From an uncultured Flavobacteriaceae bacterium (GTDB lineage: Bacteria > Bacteroidota > Bacteroidia > Flavobacteriales > Flavobacteriaceae), in assembly GCA_913045325.1 (NCBI GenBank), contig CAJWPZ010000004.1, positions 1 through 64,000 of the forward strand: a stretch of DNA of 64,000 bases, given 5' to 3'. Positions 35,813 to 44,910 of this stretch are shown piece by piece. A program made the position numbers and the translations under genes. Position 1 is the first letter of the stretch. Each line of letters begins with the position of its first letter. The notes under the pieces were generated by a model, which was given only the letters and a program-made list of their open reading frames with translations, had not been told where the DNA came from and ran no database searches.

Positions 35813-36466
35813 TTAAAATTTCATTTGAGGAATCTCACCCTCTATAATTAGCTCTCCTAAAGTAGCTTCTTGTATCTGTGAAACACTCACCCCAGGGGCC
35901 CTTTCTAGTAGCTTAAACTTTCCGTCCACAACTTCTAAAACAGCAAGATTACTTACAATTTTTTTAACGCAATTTACACCCGTTAGAGGGAGGCTACATT
36001 GTTTTAATAGTTTTGACTGTCCTGCTCTATTGGTATGCATCATGGCAACAATTATGTTTTCTGCACTTGCAACCAAATCCATGGCGCCGCCCATCCCTTT
36101 TACCATTTTACCCGGGATTTTCCAATTGGCAATATCTCCGTTTTGAGACACCTCCATGGCTCCTAGAATAGTTAAATCTACGTGTTGGCCTCTTATCATT
36201 GAAAAACTAGTTGCGCTGTCAAAATAAGACGCTCCCTTAAGGGCTGTAATAGTCTGTTTCCCAGCGTTTATAAGGTCTGCGTCTTCCTCGCCTTCAAAGG
36301 GAAAGGGGCCCATACCAAGTATCCCGTTCTCGCTTTGAAATTCTACCTGTATATCGTCTCGCACAAAATTTGCCACCAAAGTAGGTATACCAATTCCAAG
36401 GTTTACATAATAGCCCTCCTTTACCTCTTGGGCGATGCGTTGTGCTATTTGATTTTTGTCTAACAT
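35813..36466 (-). CDS. scoB: 3-oxoacid CoA-transferase subunit B
   Basis: Catalytic subunit of succinyl-CoA:3-ketoacid CoA-transferase, which moves CoA from succinyl-CoA to acetoacetate. The catalytic Glu is in SENGILGMGPFP near residue 41. 217 aa. Subunit A is 45 nt upstream, in the same operon. The 3' end lies 9 nt from the ABC ATPase gene in convergent orientation. Confidence 0.95.
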   Translation of the reverse strand: MLDKNQIAQRIAQEVKEGYYVNLGIGIPTLVANFVRDDIQVEFQSENGILGMGPFPFEGEEDADLINAGKQTITALKGASYFDSATSFSMIRGQHVDLTILGAMEVSQNGDIANWKIPGKMVKGMGGAMDLVASAENIIVAMMHTNRAGQSKLLKQCSLPLTGVNCVKKIVSNLAVLEVVDGKFKLLERAPGVSVSQIQEATLGELIIEGEIPQMKF

Positions 36467-36511
36467 ATTTTTTTATTTAATGTATTGCCTTGATGTGGGT
36501 GCTTTTTTTTG

Positions 36512-37210
36512 CTATAGTTGTCTTACGGTTCTCTGCTCTATACGCTTTTGATACTGCTTTCCTTGAAAAATTCGTTGCACAAAAATACCTGGAATATGAA
36601 TTTGATTTGGATCCAACTCACCTGCTGGCACCAACTGCTCAACCTCAGCTACTGTGATTTTGGCTGCTCCACACATATTTGGATTAAAATTTCTTGCCGT
36701 ACCCTTAAAAATTAAATTTCCTGCAGTGTCTCCCTTCCAGGCTTTTACGAAAGAAAATTGCGCATTAAAAGCGTGTTCGAGCAGGTGCATTTTTCCATTA
36801 AATTCTCTAGATTCTTTACCCTCGCCTACCTCGGTGCCGTATCCCGCTGGCGTATAAAAAGCCGGCACACCACTTTGTGCAGCCAAACATCGCTGAGCTA
36901 GGGTTCCTTGGGGTATGAGCTCTACATCCAACTCACCGCTTAACATTTGGCGCTCAAACTCTGCGTTCTCTCCAACATAAGAGGAAATCATTTTCTTGAT
37001 TTGTCGTTTTTGAAGCAATAAACCAAGGCCAAAATCGTCTACCCCAGCGTTGTTTGAAATACAGGTTACTTTTTTAACATCAAGGCGTACCAATTCTGCA
37101 ATTGCATTTTCTGGAATACCACATAAACCAAAACCTCCTAACATAAAAGTCATCCCGTCCTGTACGCCCTTACAAGCCTGTTGAACATTTACCACTGTTT
37201 TATTAATCAT
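36512..37210 (-). CDS. scoA: 3-oxoacid CoA-transferase subunit A
   Basis: CoA-binding subunit of the same transferase, with the signature GGFGLCGIPEN at residues 25-35 and a glycine-rich GTLAQRCLAA segment. 232 aa. It precedes scoB, giving the usual A-B order. I see no strong promoter; the start is 26 nt after the terminator hairpin of the upstream PBP gene. Confidence 0.95.
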   Translation of the reverse strand: MINKTVVNVQQACKGVQDGMTFMLGGFGLCGIPENAIAELVRLDVKKVTCISNNAGVDDFGLGLLLQKRQIKKMISSYVGENAEFERQMLSGELDVELIPQGTLAQRCLAAQSGVPAFYTPAGYGTEVGEGKESREFNGKMHLLEHAFNAQFSFVKAWKGDTAGNLIFKGTARNFNPNMCGAAKITVAEVEQLVPAGELDPNQIHIPGIFVQRIFQGKQYQKRIEQRTVRQL

Positions 37211-37235
37211 GTGTCTTTAATTTTTCATAAAAATA

Positions 37236-37272
37236 CAAAAGCCAAAGTACATTACACATACTTTGGCTTTTG
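37236..37272 (-). terminator. Terminator of the ricT-gldH-PBP1A cluster
   Basis: A perfect 14-bp stem (CAAAAGCCAAAGTA and its complement) with a 9-nt loop. On the minus strand a T-rich stretch follows. It lies 18 nt past the end of the PBP gene. Confidence 0.75.
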
Positions 37273-37290
37273 TTTGATGTTTTTAAGAAC

Positions 37291-39606
37291 TCAAAAATCA
37301 AATTCATCTGGTACCTGGTCTATATCTTCAGAAACCGTTTGTGCCTTCCATTTCTCACAATCTACCTCAATTGTAAGGTCTGGCGGAACTATAAACTCGT
37401 CTTTTGATATCTCTAAACGCTCATCATTGTAGCAATCTTTCATGTACAAGGCCCAAACAGGTAGCGCCATGGTGGCTCCTTGCCCGTACATTGTAGACTC
37501 GAAATGAACAGAACGATCCTCGCCCCCAACCCAAACTCCTGTAACAAGATTAGGGACCATACCCATAAACCAACCATCACTATTGTTTTGAGTGGTTCCT
37601 GTTTTACCTGCTATTGGATTTTTAAACTCATAAGGATACCCCGTTACTGTAGTTTTGTATGCCCTATTGGCGCCGGTTTTATGACGTAGTCTAGAACCAG
37701 ATCCGGCCTCGGTAACTCCCTGTAATAAATTAATAGTGACATAAGCTGTTTCACTACTTATAACATCTTTTGTTTGAGGAGTGTGTTGGTATAAAACAGT
37801 ACCGTTTTTGTCTTCAATTCTGGTTATAAGTGATGGCTTTACATACACACCCTGATTAGCAAATGTGCTATAGGCTCCAACCATTTCATATAAAGATACA
37901 TCTGGTGTCCCCAGGGCTAGAGAAGGTACGGGCAACATATTTTTTGTGTCTATCCCCATTTTCTCAACCAAAGTAATCACTGGCTCTGGGCCAACGCGGT
38001 CTATTAGTCTTGCAGTAACGGTGTTTATAGAGTTCGCCAATGCTTTTGTTAACGATAGCATGCCTCCATATTTATTACTAGAATTCTTTGGGCACCAATC
38101 ATTCATGTTTCCTCTGGTACCCGCCGGGATACAGAAAGGAGTATTAGGCAAGCTGTCACAAGGAGACATATGCATTTGATCTATGGCGGTGGCATATACA
38201 AATGGCTTAAAGGTGGAACCAATTTGCCTCTTACCCGTTGAAACCATATCATACTTAAAGTGTTTGTAATCTATACCGCCCACATAAGCCTTCACTTCTC
38301 CCGTTTGAGGATTCATGGACATCATAGCGCCCTGCAAGTAATTTTTATAGTACCTGATGGAGTCTCTAGGGGTCATTATTGTGTCTATATCTCCGTTCCA
38401 AGAGAAAATGCGCATCTTTCGTTTTTTATCAAAACTTTTTAAAATTTCTTCTTTGCTTTTACCCTCTGCGGTCATTGCTCTGTAGCGTTCGCTTCTTCGT
38501 ATTGAGTTTTTTATAATTCTATCAATTTCTTCGGGCTCTACATCTCTAAAAGGAGCGGTTTTGTTGTATTTATTTTGCTTTGTAAATTCTTTTTGCAGGT
38601 TAGACATATGGCTTGTCATTGCCTTTTCTGCATAGCCCTGCATGCCAGCATCAATAGTGGTGTATACTTTTAATCCATCTCTGTAGATGTTAAAGTTAGT
38701 GCCATCGCTCTTTGGATTGTTTTTAGTCCAATCTCCCATAAAAGCACGTGCATACTCTCTAAAATAAGTTGCCAAGCCCTCCACATGTCCTTGTGGGGTA
38801 TAATTAAACTCTAGGGGTGTTGCCTGCAGGCTATCCTTTAGCTCTTTTGAGATAAAATCATACTTCTGCATTTGAGATAAAACAACATTTCTTCGATTTT
38901 TAACCCCCTGTGGGTTTCTCAAAGGGTTGTACAGGGAAGAGTTTTTAAACATCCCAACCAACATAGCAGATTCTGAAACATTTAATTGGCTAGGTGCTTT
39001 GTCAAAATAAATATTACTCGCAGATTCTATACCGATAGCCTGGTTTAAAAAATCATACTCATTAAAATACATCGTTAGTATCTCATTTTTAGTGTAACGC
39101 CTCTCCAAACGTGTTGCAATAATCCACTCTTTAACTTTTTGTATCCCTCGTTGAAATTTATTTCTAGAGGCCTGGTCTGTAAATAACTGCTTAGCAAGTT
39201 GCTGAGAAATAGTACTAGCCCCACCTTTGCTTCCTAAATAAACAGCAGCACGAAGTGTCCCTCTAATATCAATACCGCTATGGTCATAAAAACGAATGTC
39301 TTCGGTGGCCAAAAGGGCGTTTTTAAGATGCTCTGGCAACTCCTGAAATGCAACTGGAGTTCGGTTTTCTTTGTAAAATTTACCAATAACCTTTCCGTCT
39401 GTAGAGATAATTTCTGTGGCAAGATTTTTTTCTGGATTTTCGAGACTTGTTTCGTCTGGAAGACTCCCAAAGACACCAAGCGAGGCCAATAAAAACAACA
39501 AAGCAACGGCCGCTACAACACTCAATAGCAAAAGCCAAAACAAGGTAACGATACTACCTTTTTTTTTAGTTTTCTTTTTTTTTCTGGTGGTTTTCTTTTG
39601 AGCCAT
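37291..39606 (-). CDS. Class A penicillin-binding protein (PBP1A)
   Basis: Bifunctional peptidoglycan synthase. A basic cytosolic N terminus and one membrane helix (about residues 19-45), then a GT51 glycosyltransferase domain with catalytic Glu in TEDIRFYDHSG (near residue 98) and a second conserved QQLAKQLF region, then a transpeptidase domain with SxxK STFKPF (near 464), SIN (near 530) and KTGTT (near 663). 771 aa. Same strand order ricT-gldH-PBP1A is usual in flavobacteria. Confidence 0.95.
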   Translation of the reverse strand: MAQKKTTRKKKKTKKKGSIVTLFWLLLLSVVAAVALLFLLASLGVFGSLPDETSLENPEKNLATEIISTDGKVIGKFYKENRTPVAFQELPEHLKNALLATEDIRFYDHSGIDIRGTLRAAVYLGSKGGASTISQQLAKQLFTDQASRNKFQRGIQKVKEWIIATRLERRYTKNEILTMYFNEYDFLNQAIGIESASNIYFDKAPSQLNVSESAMLVGMFKNSSLYNPLRNPQGVKNRRNVVLSQMQKYDFISKELKDSLQATPLEFNYTPQGHVEGLATYFREYARAFMGDWTKNNPKSDGTNFNIYRDGLKVYTTIDAGMQGYAEKAMTSHMSNLQKEFTKQNKYNKTAPFRDVEPEEIDRIIKNSIRRSERYRAMTAEGKSKEEILKSFDKKRKMRIFSWNGDIDTIMTPRDSIRYYKNYLQGAMMSMNPQTGEVKAYVGGIDYKHFKYDMVSTGKRQIGSTFKPFVYATAIDQMHMSPCDSLPNTPFCIPAGTRGNMNDWCPKNSSNKYGGMLSLTKALANSINTVTARLIDRVGPEPVITLVEKMGIDTKNMLPVPSLALGTPDVSLYEMVGAYSTFANQGVYVKPSLITRIEDKNGTVLYQHTPQTKDVISSETAYVTINLLQGVTEAGSGSRLRHKTGANRAYKTTVTGYPYEFKNPIAGKTGTTQNNSDGWFMGMVPNLVTGVWVGGEDRSVHFESTMYGQGATMALPVWALYMKDCYNDERLEISKDEFIVPPDLTIEVDCEKWKAQTVSEDIDQVPDEFDF

Positions 39607-39708
39607 GCTATGCTACTTTTTGTGTTAGGGCCTGAAAATATAAATACATTTTATTTGTTTAAAACAGTATCTGTTTGGCTCTCTTTTATTTGGATGGTTG
39701 CATATAAA

Positions 39709-40191
39709 CTACTTTATAGTTTCAATACTATAGCCTATATCTGTAATTCCCTCAAGTTTGCTAACGCCTTGCGACTCCCCATTATTGCGCACTGCATGTG
39801 AAATATGCAGGGTGTAATTTCCTTTTTCACTAAACGCAAGGTTCTGTTTATAAAACAATTTATTTTCCTTGAAGTTCCCAATACCTGTTCCTAGCCAAGA
39901 CCCATCTGGTCTTGCCATTTTATATTCTAGTGTGTCAACCACTTTTTTGCCATAAGGATGTTGCATTGAAACAATCAAAAACAGATTGCTAAAAGGGTAC
40001 TTGTTGTTATTTCTTACAGTAATAAATGCATTATAAGTAGCTAAACTATCCAGCCTTGGCAGCTCAAAAATAGCAGGATCTTTTACCTGCCAACCCTCTG
40101 GGTTAATTGCCTTGGTGTCTGCAGTTACAGCGCTATTATTACAGGCAATAAAAAGCAGGGATAAAACACTTGCAAAAAAACAGTTATACAT
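39709..40191 (-). CDS. gldH: Gliding motility lipoprotein GldH
   Basis: GldH is a lipoprotein needed for gliding and for the type IX secretion machinery in Flavobacterium. Lipobox FIAC at Cys17; the body is a small beta-sandwich-like domain with typical phrases YPFSNLFLIV and DGSWLGTGIGN. 160 aa. It overlaps the ricT stop by one base and precedes PBP1A, the conserved order. It suggests gliding or a T9SS in this organism, though no other gld/spr gene is here. Confidence 0.9.
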   Translation of the reverse strand: MYNCFFASVLSLLFIACNNSAVTADTKAINPEGWQVKDPAIFELPRLDSLATYNAFITVRNNNKYPFSNLFLIVSMQHPYGKKVVDTLEYKMARPDGSWLGTGIGNFKENKLFYKQNLAFSEKGNYTLHISHAVRNNGESQGVSKLEGITDIGYSIETIK

Positions 40192-41474
40192 TACTTTTTA
40201 GGATTGTTGGGTTTATTGCGGTTGTTTCGGTTTTTATTTCTTGGATTTGGTTTGTTTCCTTCGCCAGGAGTTGCTCCCGTTTGTTTTTTATGTCTAGCGT
40301 TGGGCTGGGTTTGTTTTCCAGCTCCAGCGGCTACTGGTCTTCTAGAATTGCGCTTTTTCTTCTTTCTGCGCTGTGATGATTTTGGTTTGTCAAAACGGGT
40401 AAGACTGTCTTGACCCACTACATTACTGAAAAGCTCGGTGTTGTCAATCTTGGTTTCTATTTTATAATCTTCAAGGTTGGCAACGATATCCCCGCTTTTA
40501 TTAAGGGCAATAATTTCATTAACGCGTTCTAGGGTTAATTCATGCCAATTCATGGCTTCTTTTTCATAGGCGAACCACAACAAGCCCTTGAAAATGTCAG
40601 TTTTTTGACAAATAGCATTGCCTTTCTCTGTTTTGAGTTTAACATCACTTTTAGGGAAGGTTGCTAGTGTATCTATGTAGGTGTCCAGCTCAAAGTTTAA
40701 ACAGCACTTTAATTTACCGCATTGACCTGCAAGTTTTTGAGGATTTAAAGAAAGTTGTTGGTATCTAGCCGCGGAGGTGTTTACAGACCTAAAATCTGTT
40801 AGCCAGGTAGAACAGCACAGTTCTCTACCGCAAGAACCAATACCGCCCAAGCGGGCTGCTTCTTGTCTAAAGCCCACTTGCTTCATTTCAATACGAGAAT
40901 TAAACGTGCGTGCAAATTCTTTAATTAATTCTCTAAAATCTACGCGCTCCTCTGCGGTGTAATAAAAGATAACTTTAGAGGCATCTCCTTGAAACTCTAC
41001 ATCGCTAATTTTCATGCGCAGCCCTAGCCTAATTGCAATGACCCGAGAGCGTTTTTGGATATCTGCTTCACGATCTCTTACCTTTTGCCATATGTCAATA
41101 TCTTTTTGTGTGGCTTTTCTATAAAGAATTGGCAGTTTGGTGGCGTCTGGATTTTCTTTTTTCTTTTTCATTTGTACGCGCACCAACTCACCAGCAAGGG
41201 TCACAATACCAATATCATGTCCAGATTCTGCTTGAGTGGCAACAATATCTCCAATGCTTAGGGAAAGATTTTCGTTGTTTTGATAAAAGTGTTTGCGTCC
41301 ATTTTTAAAACGCACTTCAACTCCTGTATAAGGAGTCATATTTGCAGGAAGCGACATATTTGAAAGCCAATCAAACACCGTTAATTTGTTACAACCATCG
41401 GTCCCACAAGTACCATTGTTCTTGCAGCCTTTTGGTTGTCCATCGGCGCCAGAGGCACAGCTAGTACAGCCCAT
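40191..41474 (-). CDS. ricT: PSP1-domain protein RicT
   Basis: RicT (YaaT) family protein. In Bacillus it forms an Fe-S-containing complex with RicA and RicF that affects RNase Y. The N terminus is Cys-rich (C3, C6, C17, C23, C28). The PSP1 core carries the paired cysteine phrases CGRELCCSTWL and CGKLKCCLNF. The last 60 residues are basic and low-complexity, rich in Asn, Lys and Arg, as often in Bacteroidota. 427 aa. Confidence 0.92.
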   Translation of the reverse strand: MGCTSCASGADGQPKGCKNNGTCGTDGCNKLTVFDWLSNMSLPANMTPYTGVEVRFKNGRKHFYQNNENLSLSIGDIVATQAESGHDIGIVTLAGELVRVQMKKKKENPDATKLPILYRKATQKDIDIWQKVRDREADIQKRSRVIAIRLGLRMKISDVEFQGDASKVIFYYTAEERVDFRELIKEFARTFNSRIEMKQVGFRQEAARLGGIGSCGRELCCSTWLTDFRSVNTSAARYQQLSLNPQKLAGQCGKLKCCLNFELDTYIDTLATFPKSDVKLKTEKGNAICQKTDIFKGLLWFAYEKEAMNWHELTLERVNEIIALNKSGDIVANLEDYKIETKIDNTELFSNVVGQDSLTRFDKPKSSQRRKKKKRNSRRPVAAGAGKQTQPNARHKKQTGATPGEGNKPNPRNKNRNNRNKPNNPKK

Positions 41475-41680
41475 ATTAATTATATATAGTGGAGTTTTGG
41501 AATTATTGTTTATTGACTTCCGTTAGACCTATGCGATCATCAACCTCATTGTTCAGTTACATCTTCACGGTGTTTGAATAAACAAATCATTAAAACCAAG
41601 AAACTCTCGAATGAATAAAACACTATTGTTTACAATGTAAAGGTATTAAATCTTACAGAATAAAAATTCAGAATTATAAA

Positions 41681-42712
41681 CTACTTCTTAAATTGAAGCT
41701 TCTGAGATCTTCCCTTTTTAAATATTTTATTGCTTGCATGAGTTCCTTTGCGAAGTTCTTTTTGCTGCTCAAAGGGTAGCTGTATAATTTGATGACACTC
41801 ATCACTACAGGTATGCTCCATTTTTTCAGCACAAACATCGCACTGAATAAACAACAAATGACATCCTTCATTAGCACAGTTTGTGTGGCTATCAAAAGGG
41901 CTCCCGCATTGATGGCAATTAGAAATAACATCGTCGCTAATGCGCTCGCTGCGTCTGTGATCAAAAACAAAGTTTTTTCCTAAAAATTTATTTTCTAATC
42001 CTTGATCTTTCACCTGGCGGGTGTATTCTATAATTCCACCCTCCAACTGAAATACATTTTTAAACCCTTTGTGTTTGTAATAGGCGCTGGCTTTTTCACA
42101 ACGAATTCCTCCGGTGCAGTACATCACCAATTTTTTGTCTTCTTTATGATCTTGAAGGTCTTGCTCTATAACATCTAAAGAATCTCTAAAAGTGTCTACA
42201 TCTGGAGTAAGGGCGTTTTTGAAATGTCCTATTTCACTTTCGTAATGATTGCGCATATCTACCAAAACAGTATCTGGATCTTCTATTAAATCGTTAAAGG
42301 TGTTGGCGTCTAAATGAACTCCTTTATTGGTGACGTCAAAGGTGGTGTCATTAAGCCCGTCTGCAACAATTTTATGTCTCACCTTGACTTTTAACTTTAA
42401 AAAAGATTTTAAGTCTTGCTCCACTGCAATGTTTAATCTACAATTTTCCAAAAAATAAATACCGTCTAAAAAGGCTTTAAATTCACTGAAATTTTTTCCC
42501 GGAACAGAAAGTTGTGCGTTTATTCCTTCTTTGGCTACATATATACGCCCCAAAACATCTAGGGCATCCCAAGCAATAAACAAATGATTTCTGAAAAGTT
42601 CTGGATTACCAATATGGGCATATTGATAAAAGGAAAGTGTTAAGCGTTCGTCTGCGGCTTGTTCTAGCAGAGCGGCTCTTTCTTTGGCACTTAGAGTATT
42701 GTACAGTTGCAT
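41681..42712 (-). CDS. trhO: tRNA uridine-34 hydroxylase TrhO (rhodanese family)
   Basis: TrhO (YceA) hydroxylates U34 of some tRNAs with O2 to 5-hydroxyuridine. An N-terminal ferredoxin-like domain comes first (about 20-125), then a rhodanese domain with CTGGIRC at C199-C205, then a Cys/His-rich C-terminal zinc-type region (about 265-315). 343 aa, slightly longer than average. Its promoter is a good match, TTG-N19-TACTTTTG, 36 nt upstream. Confidence 0.93.
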   Translation of the reverse strand: MQLYNTLSAKERAALLEQAADERLTLSFYQYAHIGNPELFRNHLFIAWDALDVLGRIYVAKEGINAQLSVPGKNFSEFKAFLDGIYFLENCRLNIAVEQDLKSFLKLKVKVRHKIVADGLNDTTFDVTNKGVHLDANTFNDLIEDPDTVLVDMRNHYESEIGHFKNALTPDVDTFRDSLDVIEQDLQDHKEDKKLVMYCTGGIRCEKASAYYKHKGFKNVFQLEGGIIEYTRQVKDQGLENKFLGKNFVFDHRRSERISDDVISNCHQCGSPFDSHTNCANEGCHLLFIQCDVCAEKMEHTCSDECHQIIQLPFEQQKELRKGTHASNKIFKKGRSQKLQFKK

Positions 42713-42748
42713 GCTATACCAATGTTAAGGGTTAAAAAGAATAATGTT

Positions 42749-42778
42749 CAAAAGTAGAAAAAAAGACACGCAAAGCAA
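42749..42778 (-). promoter_or_regulatory. Promoter of trhO
   Basis: On the minus strand TTG (42778-42776), 19-nt spacer, TACTTTTG (42756-42749). Consensus spacing. The leader to the ATG at 42712 is about 30 nt. Confidence 0.6.
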
Positions 42779-42821
42779 TATTAAATGGATTAAATACTTC
42801 TTTTTCATGAATATAGAGCAA

Positions 42822-42853
42822 GGAAACCTTCCAAAATTTGGAATGTTTCCAAA
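42822..42853. promoter_or_regulatory. Tandem inverted repeats on the recA promoter (candidate operator)
   Basis: Two GGAA-N3-TTCC elements, GGAAACCTTCC (42822-42832) and GGAATGTTTCC (42840-42850), lie 18 bp apart. The second extends to the perfect palindrome TTTGGAATGTTTCCAAA (42837-42853), and the two share TTCCAAAATTTGGAA (42829-42843). They cover the -33 box of recA. It fits an operator for a dimeric repressor of the DNA-damage response; it does not resemble the E. coli LexA box. Confidence 0.6.
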
Positions 42854-42867
42854 TATTTGTATATTTG
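42837..42867 (+). promoter_or_regulatory. Promoter of recA
   Basis: TTTG (42837-42840), 19-nt spacer, TATATTTG (42860-42867): an exact Bacteroidota consensus. The predicted start near 42873 gives a 5' leader of about 115 nt. Confidence 0.75.
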
Positions 42868-42988
42868 CATTGTTCAATTACTTAAAAGTACTTGTTCACA
42901 ACCTTTAAAAAACAAGCATGGTTTTAATTGTTTCAAGTAAAACGAAGGTTTATTTTTAACATCAAAATAAGACAAAAAAAACAGCATT

Positions 42989-44002
42989 ATGGCAGATAAA
43001 GAGAAAGAGGCAAAATTAAAAGCACTAAAACTTACCCTGGATAAATTAGACAAAACATATGGTAAGGGAACCGTAATGAAAATGGGAGACCAAGCCATTG
43101 TTGATGTAGAGATAATACCCTCAGGATCATTGGGTCTTGATGTGGCCCTTGGCGTGGGTGGATATCCAAGAGGAAGGGTGATTGAGATCTATGGCCCAGA
43201 ATCTTCGGGAAAAACAACACTAACAATTCATGCAATAGCAGAGGCACAAAAAAAGGGTGGTATTGCAGCTTTTATTGATGCAGAACACGCCTTTGACAGA
43301 TACTATGCAGAGAGCCTTGGTGTAGATGTTGAAAATTTAATTATCTCTCAACCAGATAATGGAGAACAAGCCCTAGAAATTGCAGACAACCTAATACGTT
43401 CTGGAGCAATTGATATCATTGTTATTGATTCTGTGGCTGCCTTAACTCCAAAAAGTGAAATTGAAGGAGAAATGGGTGATAGTAAAATGGGATTACACGC
43501 CCGTTTAATGTCACAAGCATTAAGAAAACTAACTGGATCAATTTCTAAAACCAATTGTACGGTAATATTTATCAATCAATTGCGTGAAAAAATTGGTGTT
43601 ATGTTTGGAAACCCAGAAACTACAACAGGTGGTAACGCCTTAAAGTTTTACGCATCTGTGCGTCTAGACATAAGACGATCTACTCAAATTAAAGACACTA
43701 ACGGTAATGTTTTAGGAAATAAAACCAGGGTAAAGGTTGTAAAAAACAAAGTAGCTCCTCCCTTTAAGTTAGTTGAGTTTGACATCATGTACGGAAAAGG
43801 AATCTCTAAAGTTGGAGAAATCATTGATCTTGGTGTAGATTTTGAAATCATTAAAAAAGCAGGGTCTTGGTTTAGTTATGACGAAACCAAACTAGGTCAA
43901 GGTAGAGACGCGGTTAAAACATTACTACTAGACAACCCAGAACTTATGGAAGAACTAGAAATTAAAATAAAAGATTGTATCAAGGCCCTAGCGGGTGCAT
44001 AA
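42989..44002 (+). CDS. recA: Recombinase RecA
   Basis: DNA-strand exchange protein for recombination and the damage response. Walker [10 protein letters not shown] is at residues 69-77; Walker B region [12 protein letters not shown]; loop L2 contains [19 protein letters not shown] (19 residues). 337 aa, normal. The acidic tail of enterobacterial RecA is absent. It stands alone with its own promoter, long leader and strong terminator. Confidence 0.98.
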   Translation: MADKEKEAKLKALKLTLDKLDKTYGKGTVMKMGDQAIVDVEIIPSGSLGLDVALGVGGYPRGRVIEIYGPESSGKTTLTIHAIAEAQKKGGIAAFIDAEHAFDRYYAESLGVDVENLIISQPDNGEQALEIADNLIRSGAIDIIVIDSVAALTPKSEIEGEMGDSKMGLHARLMSQALRKLTGSISKTNCTVIFINQLREKIGVMFGNPETTTGGNALKFYASVRLDIRRSTQIKDTNGNVLGNKTRVKVVKNKVAPPFKLVEFDIMYGKGISKVGEIIDLGVDFEIIKKAGSWFSYDETKLGQGRDAVKTLLLDNPELMEELEIKIKDCIKALAGA

Positions 44003-44342
44003 CTAATTCCTTAAGCACATCAAGAAATACTGTTGCTGTCTTGATTGGAGTGGTAAAAATGTTTTAAAACAGGGTTTGGTTTTGTATAAAACCAAACCCT
44101 GTTTTAATTTTAGTACCTTTTGCAGGTGTTTAACGTTTCCATTTTAGATAAGAACTTTTTTAAATTATGTTAAAAAGTTAATATTAAAATCTTTTTTAGG
44201 ACGTTATAGTGGCGCTACTGTTTTACAAATAAAAAAAGACGCTACGCAACCCTCTTCACAATCAAGCATCTAGTTGGTGTAGAAGCCAATAATTTATAGC
44301 TTATTGTGTAAAACAATTGCGAACAAACCAAGGCAACTACAT
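44003..44342. other. Intergenic region between recA and the sigma-factor gene
   Basis: 340 bases without a supported protein gene. It holds the recA terminator (44064-44107). The remaining 235 bases are AT-rich; I find no consensus promoter, tRNA or open frame I trust. A near-palindrome AGTGGCGCTACT (within 44208-44219) is the only notable symmetry. The leader of the sigma gene must lie here. Confidence 0.6.
44064..44107 (+). terminator. Strong terminator of recA
   Basis: A perfect 20-bp stem (core AAAACAGGGTTTGG with its complement) closed by a 4-nt loop GTAT at 44084-44087, followed by an AT-rich tract with TTTT. One of the longest hairpins in the window; it should stop transcription in either direction. 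Confidence 0.85.
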
Positions 44343-44876
44343 TTGACTTTAAACCAAATCATACAAGGCTGTAAAAAGAAGGACGCTAAGGCACAAGCAG
44401 AGCTCTACAAGCGCTACAGTGGAGTGTTGTACTCTATTTGTTTGCGATACTCTCCCAACAAGGTAGAGGCAGAAGACAACTTGCAGGATGCTTTTATTAC
44501 TATTTTTAATAAAGCAGAACAGTTTAAAGAAAAAGGCTCTTTTGAGGGTTGGATAAAAAGAATAACTGTAAATACTGTGCTTCAAAAATATAGAAAACAA
44601 AAAGTGTTTACTATAACTGATGAAGCGCAAATTGAGGATACCGCCGACCAACAGGTTGTTGATAATGGCTTGCCACTTGATTATTTACTCAGTATTATTC
44701 AAGAGCTGCCCCAGAGATACAGACTGGTGTTTACCATGTATGTTATGGATGGGTATTCTCATAAAGAAATTGGAGCCTTATTAGAAATTAGTGATGGAAC
44801 CTCAAAGTCTAATTTAGCTAGAGCAAGAGGGATTTTAAAAACAAAAATTGACGACTATAACAAAGATAGTCTCTAG
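44343..44876 (+). CDS. ECF-type RNA polymerase sigma factor
   Basis: Sigma-70 family, ECF layout. Region 2 (about residues 15-85, with LYSICLRY, EDNLQDAFITIF and GSFEGWIKRITVN) and region 4 (about 115-172, LPQRYRLVFTMYVMDGYSHKEIG). No ATG fits: I chose TTG at 44343, giving MTLNQIIQG as in family members; another TTG at 44304 would add 13 residues. 177 aa. The next gene, 34 nt downstream, is probably its membrane anti-sigma factor. Confidence 0.92.
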   Translation: MTLNQIIQGCKKKDAKAQAELYKRYSGVLYSICLRYSPNKVEAEDNLQDAFITIFNKAEQFKEKGSFEGWIKRITVNTVLQKYRKQKVFTITDEAQIEDTADQQVVDNGLPLDYLLSIIQELPQRYRLVFTMYVMDGYSHKEIGALLEISDGTSKSNLARARGILKTKIDDYNKDSL

Positions 44877-44910
44877 TACATAAAACCTTGCTGATAAAAA
44901 CAGCAGACCT

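Noticed and set aside
38740-38755. CACGTG in AGCACGTGCA within the PBP1A gene
   Set aside because: Only the central hexamer fits the parS consensus; it is coding sequence.
44338-44345. TACATTTG as promoter of the sigma gene
   Set aside because: It overlaps the only plausible start codon, so it could not give a translatable mRNA for this gene.
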